IMG/VR virus record: IMGVR_UViG_3300009194_000027
Location: 1 to 36,554 of that record
Length of the DNA stretch: 36,554 nt
Direction: 5' to 3' (one strand)
From: a virus
Shown here: one piece after another, positions 7,307-15,042 of the stretch
Layout: each line of letters begins with the position of its first letter
Position numbering within the stretch: position 1 is the stretch's first letter
The notes under the pieces: generated by a model
Seen by the model: only the letters and a program-made list of their open reading frames with translations
Database searches by the model: none
Told to the model about the DNA's origin: nothing
Made by a program: the position numbers and the translations under genes

Positions 7307-8389
7307 TCACGTTCTATTAACCACCCAAGCTGGGCGAATGACTGGTTGTGCATTGCGTTTGCACTGTTGCACCCAAAATAAAAGGTTCATGGTGAATGTC
7401 CGCATTTCTCGGCCTGGTACCAACAACGTGAACCGATCGACCTGACGAAACCCATTCAGGTACCCGCTCAAAAGCTCAGTATCGTCCTGGATCTCCAGTA
7501 AGGTGACGGGTAATAGCAGTTCCTGGAGGTTGGCCTCAGGATCTATGATGGGGGCGAATGTCTTCTGTAGACGTCGCTGATCATGAATGTACTGAGCCTT
7601 GAATTCCGCCAGAAAATCGGGATCGCTCAACTGATCGTACAGCTCAGGACCGACACCACTCAGGTGGAGACCGTCAATCTCACGCAGGGGGTCTTTACCC
7701 GGCCCGGGTTTGGTGGGAGCACCACCCAAGATGGTTTCAAGATGTGCTGAGTAATACAGAAACCGCAGCCGATTATCCAGGGAGGTCACGATGTTGGTTA
7801 ACACACGACGTAAACGTTCGCGCACTTCCCCAGCCACATCAGCCATGTCGGTATCGCCCGAAAGGAACCCGATCAGCTGGTATTCCAACGGGAGATTATC
7901 CTTGTGGGCGGCCACGAATTCCACGACGTCGGAGCGAACCGGGACATCTACATGATAGTGACGTTTAAGGCGGTTTTCGAGGTAGCTCGCACGTTGCCAG
8001 TCAAATTCGGGTTCGGAAAAGCTCCGGTTTATATTGAAGATGAAGTACAGTTCTTGAAGTTGGGCATAAGTTACCTCAGGAAACACGTGTTTCATCCAAA
8101 ACACAAAGAGTCCGACCAGCACATCGTCGTCACAGTAAATAACCACCTTCTGATCAGTCTGTGCTAACTGCGGGAGTAACTTGGGAAACTCTTCGGCAAT
8201 AAACGCTTCGCCGTCCTGAGTATGGCGCCACGTCTTGGGAAGATCAGTGATTCCCAGCTCTTTCGCCAGGATATCGGTTGACGACCCCAGATATTCGTCG
8301 GCTGCCTCCTTCCCTACCACAATCCGGTCGTGCTCGCCGTTAAGATTGTCGATATGATCAAGATAAATGCGGTTAAACAGCTGAAACAT
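7307..8389 (-). CDS. Unknown 360-aa protein of the modification operon
   Basis: I do not recognise this protein. It is soluble, with no signal peptide or membrane segment. Visible features are a hydrophobic strand with acidic residues (VVIYCDDDVLVGLFVFW, about residues 85-100), a long helical middle with many Arg and Leu, and a C-terminal part ending in a Trp/Arg-rich stretch. I start it at ATG 8389, preceded by AAGGAACTCG, rather than at an upstream in-frame ATG; it overlaps the end of the preceding gene by 17 bp, suggesting coupled translation. Its place between the fibre and rSAM 1 makes it a candidate accessory, scaffold or recognition protein of the modification system. No function can be read from the sequence. 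Confidence 0.7.
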   Translation of the reverse strand: MFQLFNRIYLDHIDNLNGEHDRIVVGKEAADEYLGSSTDILAKELGITDLPKTWRHTQDGEAFIAEEFPKLLPQLAQTDQKVVIYCDDDVLVGLFVFWMKHVFPEVTYAQLQELYFIFNINRSFSEPEFDWQRASYLENRLKRHYHVDVPVRSDVVEFVAAHKDNLPLEYQLIGFLSGDTDMADVAGEVRERLRRVLTNIVTSLDNRLRFLYYSAHLETILGGAPTKPGPGKDPLREIDGLHLSGVGPELYDQLSDPDFLAEFKAQYIHDQRRLQKTFAPIIDPEANLQELLLPVTLLEIQDDTELLSGYLNGFRQVDRFTLLVPGREMRTFTMNLLFWVQQCKRNAQPVIRPAWVVNRT

Positions 8390-9104
8390 TATCGAGTTCC
8401 TTTTGTAATGCGGCAATGTCTGCATGGATGAGCTCACCAGATTCCACCATGGACTCCGGGTCCTCGTTATAAACATGACTTATGACACAAACGGGATTAT
8501 CCGAATTAACCCAGTAGTTTTCTAACGTGGAGCCTTTGAACACCGGTTTATCGAAGAAGTGCGGATAGTAGCTCAACCGGGTAGGGTCGGGTTCCAACAT
8601 CACCAAGGCGAGGTCGTCATAGGCCAACAACTTAACAAAGTTGATACCCCGCAAATCGGTGGTGGGGTTCTGAGGAAACATCGTTGCATCGACACCGGCC
8701 TCACGGGCACTCGCGTAGAGTCCCAATGACTCGACCAGACTCAACCATTGAGTGATAGTCTCACGCATATCGGAATCGACAATGATGTCGTGGTAATCAA
8801 GACCTGACGCTGGCTGGAGTCCCTTGATCTGCATGAGCAGTTCCAAAACAGAGATTTCCAACTGACGGAAGTCGTGCAGCATGGGAGATTGCATATACGC
8901 GCGAATCAATGCGTAAGCCCCCTCCACGGTATCGAAATGAAACTCTATGGTAACGCCGAGATTGGTCAGGTACGTCAGGAGGGCTTGGGGGGATAACGAC
9001 GATTCGTCCACATTAATGACCACCTCGTCCTTAAAGCCGTTCATGATAATGGACTTAAGGGTAGCGCTGGGGATCGGGGCGGTCGTGGTGATCGGTTCTG
9101 ACAT
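8373..9104 (-). CDS. Unknown 243-aa protein of the modification operon
   Basis: I do not recognise this protein. The N-terminal ~60 residues contain a beta-alpha-beta-like pattern (DEVVINVDESSLSPQALLTYL, then VTIEFHFDT), which could be a small recognition domain. The middle is helical and the C-terminal region is aspartate and tyrosine rich (RLSYYPHFFDKP). It starts at ATG 9104 with an AGGAGT site 9 nt upstream, 20 bp after the fibre gene, and overlaps the next gene by 17 bp. Being directly downstream of the putative substrate, it could bind or guide the fibre during modification, but this is inference from position only. Confidence 0.7.
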   Translation of the reverse strand: MSEPITTTAPIPSATLKSIIMNGFKDEVVINVDESSLSPQALLTYLTNLGVTIEFHFDTVEGAYALIRAYMQSPMLHDFRQLEISVLELLMQIKGLQPASGLDYHDIIVDSDMRETITQWLSLVESLGLYASAREAGVDATMFPQNPTTDLRGINFVKLLAYDDLALVMLEPDPTRLSYYPHFFDKPVFKGSTLENYWVNSDNPVCVISHVYNEDPESMVESGELIHADIAALQKELDNVSAV

Positions 9105-9124
9105 GAATGCGGTACTCCTAACGA

Positions 9125-10072
9125 TTAGGGATTCAGACGTTGCTCGATGCCATCAACGCGGTCACTGAGCGATCGGTGGTGGCGATGCAGTTCCTTCAGG
9201 GCGGCAGCTAAAAGTACCGTTACCTTGGCATAGTTGACCGTTAAATAGCCGTCCCGGTGTTCTTCGACCACATCCGGCATGATGTGGGCCAGATCCTGGG
9301 CGATAAACGCATGCTCGCGACGGGGTTTAAACCGCTCTCCCGAAGGATCTATCTGGCGCGCAGTGGTATTCCATTCGTGAGTGACTGTCCGGAGTTCCTC
9401 CAGCTTTGCTAATGCTTGAGGGATGTCTTCGAAGTTCATCTTCAGTCGCTCATCAGAATCGGTGCCGTCGCCGGTCCCTGGGCTATCCCCATGACAAGAA
9501 TCATGACAGGAACTGTGGCAGCTGGTGTGACAAAAGGTCTTACTGATACTGACTGTTTGGTTACGGATCTTACTGACCTCGCCACATACCGCCTTCACCC
9601 AACGGATCGTCGCTGGCCAACTGATATCGCCTTTACCTGCATTTGGATCTTCCGCAGAGGGGTCGGGAACAGACCGCTTATACCCACTGTTTAGATGTCC
9701 GATACCTGAGGTATTGGCAAACACGATGTAGTAGGTGGGTCCCACCCGTGAACCACCGTCACTACTTCTAGGGTTATTGTATTGATAGCGCATGTAAATA
9801 CTAACGCGGCGGATGACCGTGTAAGCGGCGGCGTGTGCAAGTATCTCATTACGTACCTGGGCTGAGCGGATGTCCCCACCAAAGCTTGCTGCACTGGGAC
9901 TGGAGTAAACACCACTGGTTGACCCACCGAACAGACTACTGTAAGTTGAGTTAGCCAGTCCATTGTAGTTGGGAGGCCAATTGTTGGTCCCCCAATTTAT
10001 ACCGCCATTAAGGTAGTTCCTAATGTAGGTATTGTGCATATTGACGATATCTTGGGGACGAATGTCTGCCAT
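9125..10072 (-). CDS. Tail fibre protein with Cys-His-x-Ser array and S74 intramolecular chaperone
   Basis: This 315-residue protein has three parts. Residues 1-165 are a Gly/Ser/Asn/Tyr-rich fibre-like region with aromatic strands. Residues 181-196 are CHTSCHSSCHDSCHGD, four Cys-His units spaced by four residues, followed by a short Gly/Asp linker. From residue 206 (SDERLK) to the end is a Peptidase_S74-type intramolecular chaperone: SDxxLK start, EHAFIAQDLAHIMP, a YLTVNYAKVTVLLAAALKEL helix and a C-terminal coiled coil. S74 domains trimerise fibres and cut themselves off at their N-terminal end, which would leave the Cys-His array at the distal tip of the mature trimer. It starts at ATG 10072 (GGAGT site) between rSAM 2 and the unknown genes. 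Likely substrate of the operon's enzymes (inference). Confidence 0.85.
   Translation of the reverse strand: MADIRPQDIVNMHNTYIRNYLNGGINWGTNNWPPNYNGLANSTYSSLFGGSTSGVYSSPSAASFGGDIRSAQVRNEILAHAAAYTVIRRVSIYMRYQYNNPRSSDGGSRVGPTYYIVFANTSGIGHLNSGYKRSVPDPSAEDPNAGKGDISWPATIRWVKAVCGEVSKIRNQTVSISKTFCHTSCHSSCHDSCHGDSPGTGDGTDSDERLKMNFEDIPQALAKLEELRTVTHEWNTTARQIDPSGERFKPRREHAFIAQDLAHIMPDVVEEHRDGYLTVNYAKVTVLLAAALKELHRHHRSLSDRVDGIEQRLNP
9485..9532 (-). repeat. Four-unit Cys-His-x-Ser coding array
   Basis: Sixteen codons encode CHTS-CHSS-CHDS-CHGD. The units use different synonymous codons (TGT/TGC, CAC/CAT, AGC/TCC/TCT), so the periodicity is kept at the protein level rather than reflecting a recent DNA duplication. 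The array sits about 10 residues before the S74 domain. Confidence 0.9.
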
Positions 10073-10083
10073 GATTTACTCCA

Positions 10084-11130
10084 TCAGGATAGGTTTAAAA
10101 TAGGAATATGACGCGTGTGGTCGTATTGTTCGTCACGAACATACCGCAGGAGATGTTTGAGACCGCCACACCGATCGCCCTGCCAAGGAAGCTGATGGCA
10201 GTCGCCTCCACACAGGTGAAACACATCGCATTGCAAACATTGGGGATGAAAATCCAACTCGTCGGCGATTTCTTCCAAACGTCCATCGCTGGTAAGGAAC
10301 TGATCGACGCCATCGTTGAGATGAGCGAAGTTATTTGATCCTGCAGTATTAGGACAACCTGCTAGGGAACCATCAGCGTTCATGGTCACTAGGTTCTGTT
10401 CACAGTTACGGCAGTTGGTATCCGTTTTTACGGTCTGCGTTTGAAGCTTTTTACGGATTAGGTCTAGGGTGACGATACTGAACGACCATTCCGTTTTACG
10501 TTCTTGATAACGTCTGTACACTTCAACGAACCACTGGTCTTGGACCTCATTATCCGGAAATATTTCCGGATTACGTTCGGCATTGCCGTCTAAGGTTAAC
10601 CGTTCCAATCGAATGCGTTCTGGACCGAGACGGTGCATTTCATCAAGAAACGCATCAATATCCATATCGACCAAGGCTTTGTTCACACTCACGAATAAAC
10701 AGCATTCCAAACCGGAACGTTTAAGCAGCGCGAGGTTGTATTCCCATAACCGCTTCTGAGTTGCAGTTTCGAATCGGGTATCGACGTCCCAGCTGGTACC
10801 GACTGACCCTAGACGTTTGAGAAAGTTTAACTTTCGTTCGTCGAGCTTTATTACGAGGTTGGTGGTGATACTAATCCCAATATTGGGTCGTCCACTGTAG
10901 GTATCGACAAAACGTTCCAAATCTTCCATCGGTGCCAAGAACGGTTCTCCACCATGTAAGATCAACCGGTAGTGTTCATCGGGACCGTAGTGATCCATAA
11001 AGTCATCAATCCATCGACTCGCCGCATCGACATCCCATCGCACCTTACTGCCATTACGACCGCTCGTAAAACAGTGGTCACAATGTAGATTGCAGGTATC
11101 TGACGTCTTTACATATATCGCTTTTGACAT
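10084..11130 (-). CDS. Radical SAM enzyme with SPASM-type C-terminus (rSAM 2)
   Basis: This 348-residue protein has the radical SAM motif CNLHCDHC (Cys13, Cys17, Cys20), a canonical HGGEP SAM-binding motif and a SPASM-like C-terminal Cys set (NCRNCEQNL, LAGCPNTAG, then CLQCDVFHLCGGDCHQL and RCGGLKHLLRYV). This is the arrangement of peptide-modifying enzymes such as sactionine or cyclophane synthases and anaerobic sulfatase-maturase relatives. It starts at ATG 11130, 9 bp after the hydroxylase gene, and its stop is 11 bp before the fibre start, so enzyme and proposed substrate are neighbours. It is clearly distinct from rSAM 1, suggesting two separate modifications or a paired system. The bond it makes cannot be read from sequence. 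Confidence 0.9.
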   Translation of the reverse strand: MSKAIYVKTSDTCNLHCDHCFTSGRNGSKVRWDVDAASRWIDDFMDHYGPDEHYRLILHGGEPFLAPMEDLERFVDTYSGRPNIGISITTNLVIKLDERKLNFLKRLGSVGTSWDVDTRFETATQKRLWEYNLALLKRSGLECCLFVSVNKALVDMDIDAFLDEMHRLGPERIRLERLTLDGNAERNPEIFPDNEVQDQWFVEVYRRYQERKTEWSFSIVTLDLIRKKLQTQTVKTDTNCRNCEQNLVTMNADGSLAGCPNTAGSNNFAHLNDGVDQFLTSDGRLEEIADELDFHPQCLQCDVFHLCGGDCHQLPWQGDRCGGLKHLLRYVRDEQYDHTRHIPILNLS

Positions 11131-11139
11131 GAAAGTCTC

Positions 11140-11805
11140 TCAGCTGATGGTGTAGCCTTCCCGAAACCAGCTGACCAACACAAATTTATCAGTGGTGTGT
11201 GTGGCTAATGAAGAATGGAGGGTCAAGCTGTCGGGCGTGGTCATCGGATAAGAAAAGAAGAGTAACGTACCGAGGCGTGGGGTTATACTGAGTCCCAGAC
11301 GATCAAAGACGGTTGCTCCTTCTCCATCGGTATCGTTAAGGTACAGAACGACTGTGGCGATCCGTTGGCCACCCGTGGTCCCGTGGCGCTCGACTAGCGT
11401 GTTCTCTGCAAAGAAGTCACAGTGTGGTTTAAACTCTTCGCCGGGTCGGTAATGTAAGAAATTCGGATTTTCGGTCTTAACCGTGGGCCACAGCGTTAAA
11501 CGCTCGATCCGTTGCGAGAGTTCCTGCAATAGAGGATCGTCCTCGACGGAAAGAAAACAGCCTCTGGAGGTTCGTCGTGGCGAAGGTCGTTCTACCCCAT
11601 CGTCCCCAATTGTTACCGACGGGACTGCCTGGTCGCGATACCGTTCGATAAGGTACTCACATTCTTCCTTGGTGGCGAATCCATCAATCAGTGCAATATG
11701 GGGGTCTTCCATCAATAAGCGCAGTTGGCAAGAGACGGTATGTTTCACCATATCCAGTCCAGTTTGGCTGATTATAGGTGTGTTCCGGGGTGGTTGGTTG
11801 CTCAT
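11140..11805 (-). CDS. 2-oxoglutarate/Fe(II) oxygenase, prolyl 4-hydroxylase-like
   Basis: This 221-residue protein should hydroxylate a side chain using O2, Fe(II) and 2-oxoglutarate. It shows the prolyl-4-hydroxylase core: YRPGEEFKPHCDFF with His128 and Asp130 as iron ligands, GGQRIATVVLYLND, GEGATVF, and the distal iron ligand His197 in LTLHSS followed by Lys207 in DKFVLVSWFRE for the 2-oxoglutarate carboxylate. The length suits a single-domain enzyme. It is the first gene of the seven-gene operon, 9 bp before rSAM 2, with a TATAGGGAGA promoter-like motif about 56 bp upstream. The ribosome site is weak. I infer a protein substrate, possibly the fibre, though phage 2OG enzymes can also act on nucleic acids. 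Confidence 0.88.
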   Translation of the reverse strand: MSNQPPRNTPIISQTGLDMVKHTVSCQLRLLMEDPHIALIDGFATKEECEYLIERYRDQAVPSVTIGDDGVERPSPRRTSRGCFLSVEDDPLLQELSQRIERLTLWPTVKTENPNFLHYRPGEEFKPHCDFFAENTLVERHGTTGGQRIATVVLYLNDTDGEGATVFDRLGLSITPRLGTLLFFSYPMTTPDSLTLHSSLATHTTDKFVLVSWFREGYTIS

Positions 11806-11860
11806 TTGTAAACACTCATAGGTCGTGAATTTACCTACATCATTGCTCTGTTTTGTGAAA

Positions 11861-11873
11861 TCTCCCTATAATG
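11861..11873 (-). promoter_or_regulatory. TATAGGGAGA promoter-like motif ahead of the modification operon
   Basis: On the minus strand, TATAGGGAGA begins directly after the terminator stem, about 56 bp before the hydroxylase start. The last 10 bases match the initiation part of T7-type promoters, and similar TATAGG motifs lie upstream of the genes at 20756 and 27849. No polymerase gene is visible to explain it, so the call is tentative. Confidence 0.35.
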
Positions 11874-11896
11874 GCAGGTCGTTTCCGACCTGCCAT
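11871..11896 (-). terminator. Terminator hairpin after the 11914-13035 fibre gene
   Basis: An 11-bp perfect stem (ATGGCAGGTCG / CGACCTGCCAT) with a 4-base loop lies 17 bp past the stop of the minus-strand fibre gene. On the minus strand it is followed by TATAGGGAGA, so a terminator and a promoter-like motif abut. It lacks a T-tract. Confidence 0.65.
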
Positions 11897-11913
11897 TTCG
11901 ATTAGACTCACAT

Positions 11914-13035
11914 TTACACCCACTGGGCCGGGAATACATGGCGCCATGCCCCGCCAGCGTAGATATAAACATTCTGGCCAGAGGTTTTAATTGCGCCCTC
12001 AGATGCCACGTTCAGACGAGGGTACCGATAATCGAACCAGTTACTTTCAGAGGCCCGCCAGATGGCACTATGGACGTTCGCCGGAGTCATGTAGGTTGTG
12101 TCGTTGTAGTTGCCACCCGGAACACCCGCCTGTTCGGCCGTGTAGGTCGACGCCGGCGCGTAGTTCGCAACCTTCCCAAGACCGACCTGTGACTTGGTCA
12201 CGTTATGGGGATTACTCTTATTGGCTTTGTGGGCATAAAACTCTCGACCCAGATGGTAGTCAATCCCCTCCACCAGTCCAGCAACACTCACGAAACGGTT
12301 AGTAGCTGAACCACCCCGAATCTCAGTCAACGTCGCGGTAGGGTAATTATCGACAAGTCCCAGCCCCACCTGGGCTTTGGTAACACGATGGGGGTTGGTG
12401 TAGTCGGCTTTATGGTCTTTAAAACGGGAATCTAGGTCTTGGATGAGCGCAAGGTTATCTTCGTAGAGCTGCTGAAAATACCGGCGCATTTCGTCAAAAG
12501 CTGACTGATCACCGACCATCACCGCTTGAGTAATTCGTTCCAGTTGGACCACGAGGTACTCAAAACCATAAAGTTCCCACAACGCATGGAGGTGTCCCCC
12601 AGGTGGATATACACTCGGTTTACCGATGATGTTTGCCCACTCAACTGGCCGTGTATCATCCGCCAGGGTTTGGATCACCTGCTCCAGGGCATTGATTGAT
12701 TGCGCATAGTCCCCACCCACACACTGATAATCAACATAGACTTCAGTGCTAACATTGGGGTTCGTGACAACAACCGCACCACAAACTTCAAGTCCTGACC
12801 GCGTGGTCGCTTCCTCGTAGAGGTACGTTGAGATGTAGTCGGTATGGGGGGTTAACTTCGTCCCACTGGCATCTCTAACAACCAGACCTTCGGTATAAAA
12901 GCTACCCTGATCGAGCACGAATACCCGCATCCCGTCTCGAGCATTATCCACCAAAGAGTGAGGCTCTGAGATAATCAGGTTATCGGGACTGGTCCCCGTG
13001 AGGTCCAGTGGGTATTTTTTCAGTATAGGTGTCAT
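11914..13035 (-). CDS. Tail fibre protein with NPHxVTKxQVGLG repeats (short form)
   Basis: This 373-residue fibre protein has an N-terminal baseplate-attachment-like domain (residues 1-165), a short helical stretch (residues 165-210) and two phage tail-fibre repeats, NPHRVTKAQVGLGLVDNY (residues 214-231) and NPHNVTKSQVGLGKVANY (275-292). These match the Phage_fiber_2 type seen in long tail fibres. The C-terminus ends in an aromatic beta segment (GAWRHVFPAQW). The N-terminal domain resembles that of the next gene (LVV.D..GTK..., YQ.VGG, a PV.WA.I segment and PP..H), so the two are paralogs that probably bind the same site. It starts at ATG 13035 with a GGAGG site. Confidence 0.85.
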   Translation of the reverse strand: MTPILKKYPLDLTGTSPDNLIISEPHSLVDNARDGMRVFVLDQGSFYTEGLVVRDASGTKLTPHTDYISTYLYEEATTRSGLEVCGAVVVTNPNVSTEVYVDYQCVGGDYAQSINALEQVIQTLADDTRPVEWANIIGKPSVYPPGGHLHALWELYGFEYLVVQLERITQAVMVGDQSAFDEMRRYFQQLYEDNLALIQDLDSRFKDHKADYTNPHRVTKAQVGLGLVDNYPTATLTEIRGGSATNRFVSVAGLVEGIDYHLGREFYAHKANKSNPHNVTKSQVGLGKVANYAPASTYTAEQAGVPGGNYNDTTYMTPANVHSAIWRASESNWFDYRYPRLNVASEGAIKTSGQNVYIYAGGAWRHVFPAQWV

Positions 13036-13048
13036 TTATCCTCCCTTA

Positions 13049-13075
13049 GTGTGAGGGATTAACACTCCCTCACAC
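13049..13075 (-). terminator. Hairpin between the two repeat-fibre genes
   Basis: A perfect 10-bp stem (GTGTGAGGGA / TCCCTCACAC) with a 7-base loop lies between the 620-aa and 373-aa fibre genes. It has no T-tract and may act as a partial terminator to set the ratio of the two fibres. Confidence 0.5.
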
Positions 13076-13085
13076 CTGATTATGG

Positions 13086-14948
13086 TCAAGTCAGTTGAGC
13101 CGTGGCGTTGTCAAACTCCGCAGCCATGTCGGCCATCATGGTATCAATATCGGCAAACTTCTGCTCATATAAGAGAGGAAGCGTAACCGGTGTGGTTGGG
13201 TCGGACAACACATCCTGCAGGACAGGGAGAGAGGGCTCGTCAATCCATGTTTCATCGGTGTCCACGTAATCTACGGGAATGATGTTTAGATGTTCCAGTT
13301 GTCCTGAAGACTTCACCCACACACTCTGGGTGCCATCGGCGCCCAGTGTCGTTACCAGTTCTAAGTCAGAGGTGACGCCATTTAACACCTTGGCGGTGAC
13401 TGCGTCTCCTGGTTCACTGAGGGTCAAATGAATAAGTGCTATTTCACCATTAGTGACATGACCACTTATCATGAACGCCACCATACCCGACGGTAGGGGC
13501 GTACCATCCCCAGCGGTCATAGTGGGTCGCCGAATAAGTCGTAAATATTTACCGGCATTTCCACCATTGATCGGGAACGAGAAAACCCGGAGGGCCGTCT
13601 CCAACACTTCCCGCTTGTATTCAAGGGGAGTGCGGCCCTCGAACAGCTTAGTGTCGGCTGCCTGACCGGCGAGAATGGCATCTGTCAGCTGGGGCTGGTC
13701 TAGTCCAAACGCCAAAGAACTATTCTGAGCCGTACCACCAAGCGGGAGGTATCCGGTCAATAAAGTATTGATCTCGGTTTCTGTAAGCGCTCCCAAATCA
13801 TCCGCAGTCAGATTATGTGGGTTATTGTAGTCATTGATGTGTGCCGTGAGAGGCTGTACTGCCCGTACGTCGATAGACGCTGCGGTGGTGTAGGGTGACA
13901 TAAAAGCGGTGTCAATCACCCCTGCCTCGGCGTCTGCCAAGGTGGCCATCCCATAGTTGGGGACGTTACCCAACCCGACTTGTTCTTTTGTCACCCCTGT
14001 TGGGTTTTCTTCCGTACCTGAAAAGAAAGGCGCGATGCTGTCTTGATAGAATTGATCGATCGCATAGCCGACACCTAACGGGGTGATATATTGATCCCCT
14101 GCCACCATGGCTCGCGCCGTGGTTTCATCAGCGATGGTGTAGTTCTCTACATTACCCAGGCCCACTTGGAACTTGGTCACGTAATGTGGGTTGTCGACAT
14201 CACTAAGATGATCTGCGTATCCTGCCCCTACGCCATTGGTGATTTGAAGTTCGACTGCTCGTGGTGACATGAATAGGTCATCACGTACACCGGCGATGGC
14301 GTCGACATCACTGGCCATCCCATAGTTGGGGACGTTACCCAACCCGACTTGCGTTTTGGTGACTTGGTGGGGGTTACTTCGACTGGAGATATGGTCGAGG
14401 TTTGTACCTTCGTCTGTCAGTGAAATCGCATCAGCAACGCGACCTACCTCATCTACGACTTCCTGGAAACCAATCAACGTAGAAGCTTCTTGATCGTGTT
14501 CGACCGGCGGAAAAGCCGCCGGTAAGACATCGATCTCGGCCCACGTCCGGACCAACGGATTGACGGATTTATTCGACAGTTCCTCGAGGATCGCTTGATC
14601 ATCGAATCCCCACTGACCCCCAACCGTTTGGTAAGTCAGTGACACAACACCTGTAATGGAGCGTTTCAAAAACCGAATAGACCCCGCAAGTGCCTTTCCG
14701 GTTTCCGTCATTGCTTCAACGAAATGATGCCCAACAACATAATCTATGCCTTCGACATATTTAGTGCCGGTGGCGTCATCTTTTACAACCAGGGATTTAG
14801 TAAAAAATGGGGCAGCCTTGGGGATGATAAAATAATAATCATCACGACCCGGCGTTTGTAGTACTTGGAGTTCATCGACAATGCGACACCCCGGGTTATT
14901 GCCGTAAGGGTCAAATGGATAAAGTCCAGTGGTGGAGACAGTGGCCAT
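13086..14948 (-). CDS. Long tail fibre protein with NPHxVTKxQVGLG repeats
   Basis: This 620-residue fibre carries an N-terminal attachment domain (residues 1-165) related to that of the downstream fibre, three clear repeats (NPHQVTKTQVGLGNVPNY at 192-209, NPHYVTKFQVGLGNVENY at 253-270, NPTGVTKEQVGLGNVPNY at 315-332) and a degenerate fourth (NPHNLTADDLGAL at 376). Each repeat is followed by an Asp/Ala-rich segment with MSP or ITP near its end, so the full repeat is about 62 residues. The C-terminal 200 residues form a separate beta-rich domain. It starts at ATG 14948 with AGGAG and is divergent from the gene at 15043. Confidence 0.88.
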   Translation of the reverse strand: MATVSTTGLYPFDPYGNNPGCRIVDELQVLQTPGRDDYYFIIPKAAPFFTKSLVVKDDATGTKYVEGIDYVVGHHFVEAMTETGKALAGSIRFLKRSITGVVSLTYQTVGGQWGFDDQAILEELSNKSVNPLVRTWAEIDVLPAAFPPVEHDQEASTLIGFQEVVDEVGRVADAISLTDEGTNLDHISSRSNPHQVTKTQVGLGNVPNYGMASDVDAIAGVRDDLFMSPRAVELQITNGVGAGYADHLSDVDNPHYVTKFQVGLGNVENYTIADETTARAMVAGDQYITPLGVGYAIDQFYQDSIAPFFSGTEENPTGVTKEQVGLGNVPNYGMATLADAEAGVIDTAFMSPYTTAASIDVRAVQPLTAHINDYNNPHNLTADDLGALTETEINTLLTGYLPLGGTAQNSSLAFGLDQPQLTDAILAGQAADTKLFEGRTPLEYKREVLETALRVFSFPINGGNAGKYLRLIRRPTMTAGDGTPLPSGMVAFMISGHVTNGEIALIHLTLSEPGDAVTAKVLNGVTSDLELVTTLGADGTQSVWVKSSGQLEHLNIIPVDYVDTDETWIDEPSLPVLQDVLSDPTTPVTLPLLYEQKFADIDTMMADMAAEFDNATAQLT

Positions 14949-15042
14949 GAGAGAGATCTCCTAAAGGTGAACAACCGGGAATTCCGGCTACATCATGTGA
15001 ATCATCATAACATTGTCGAGACTTACAAAACGAGGGTTATAC

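Noticed and set aside
11140-11805. DNA/RNA demethylase (AlkB/TET type) instead of a protein hydroxylase
   Set aside because: The order YxPG..F..HxD, the GG.R..TV.LYLN segment and LH...DKFV...W.RE follow prolyl-4-hydroxylases rather than AlkB, and the neighbours favour a protein substrate.
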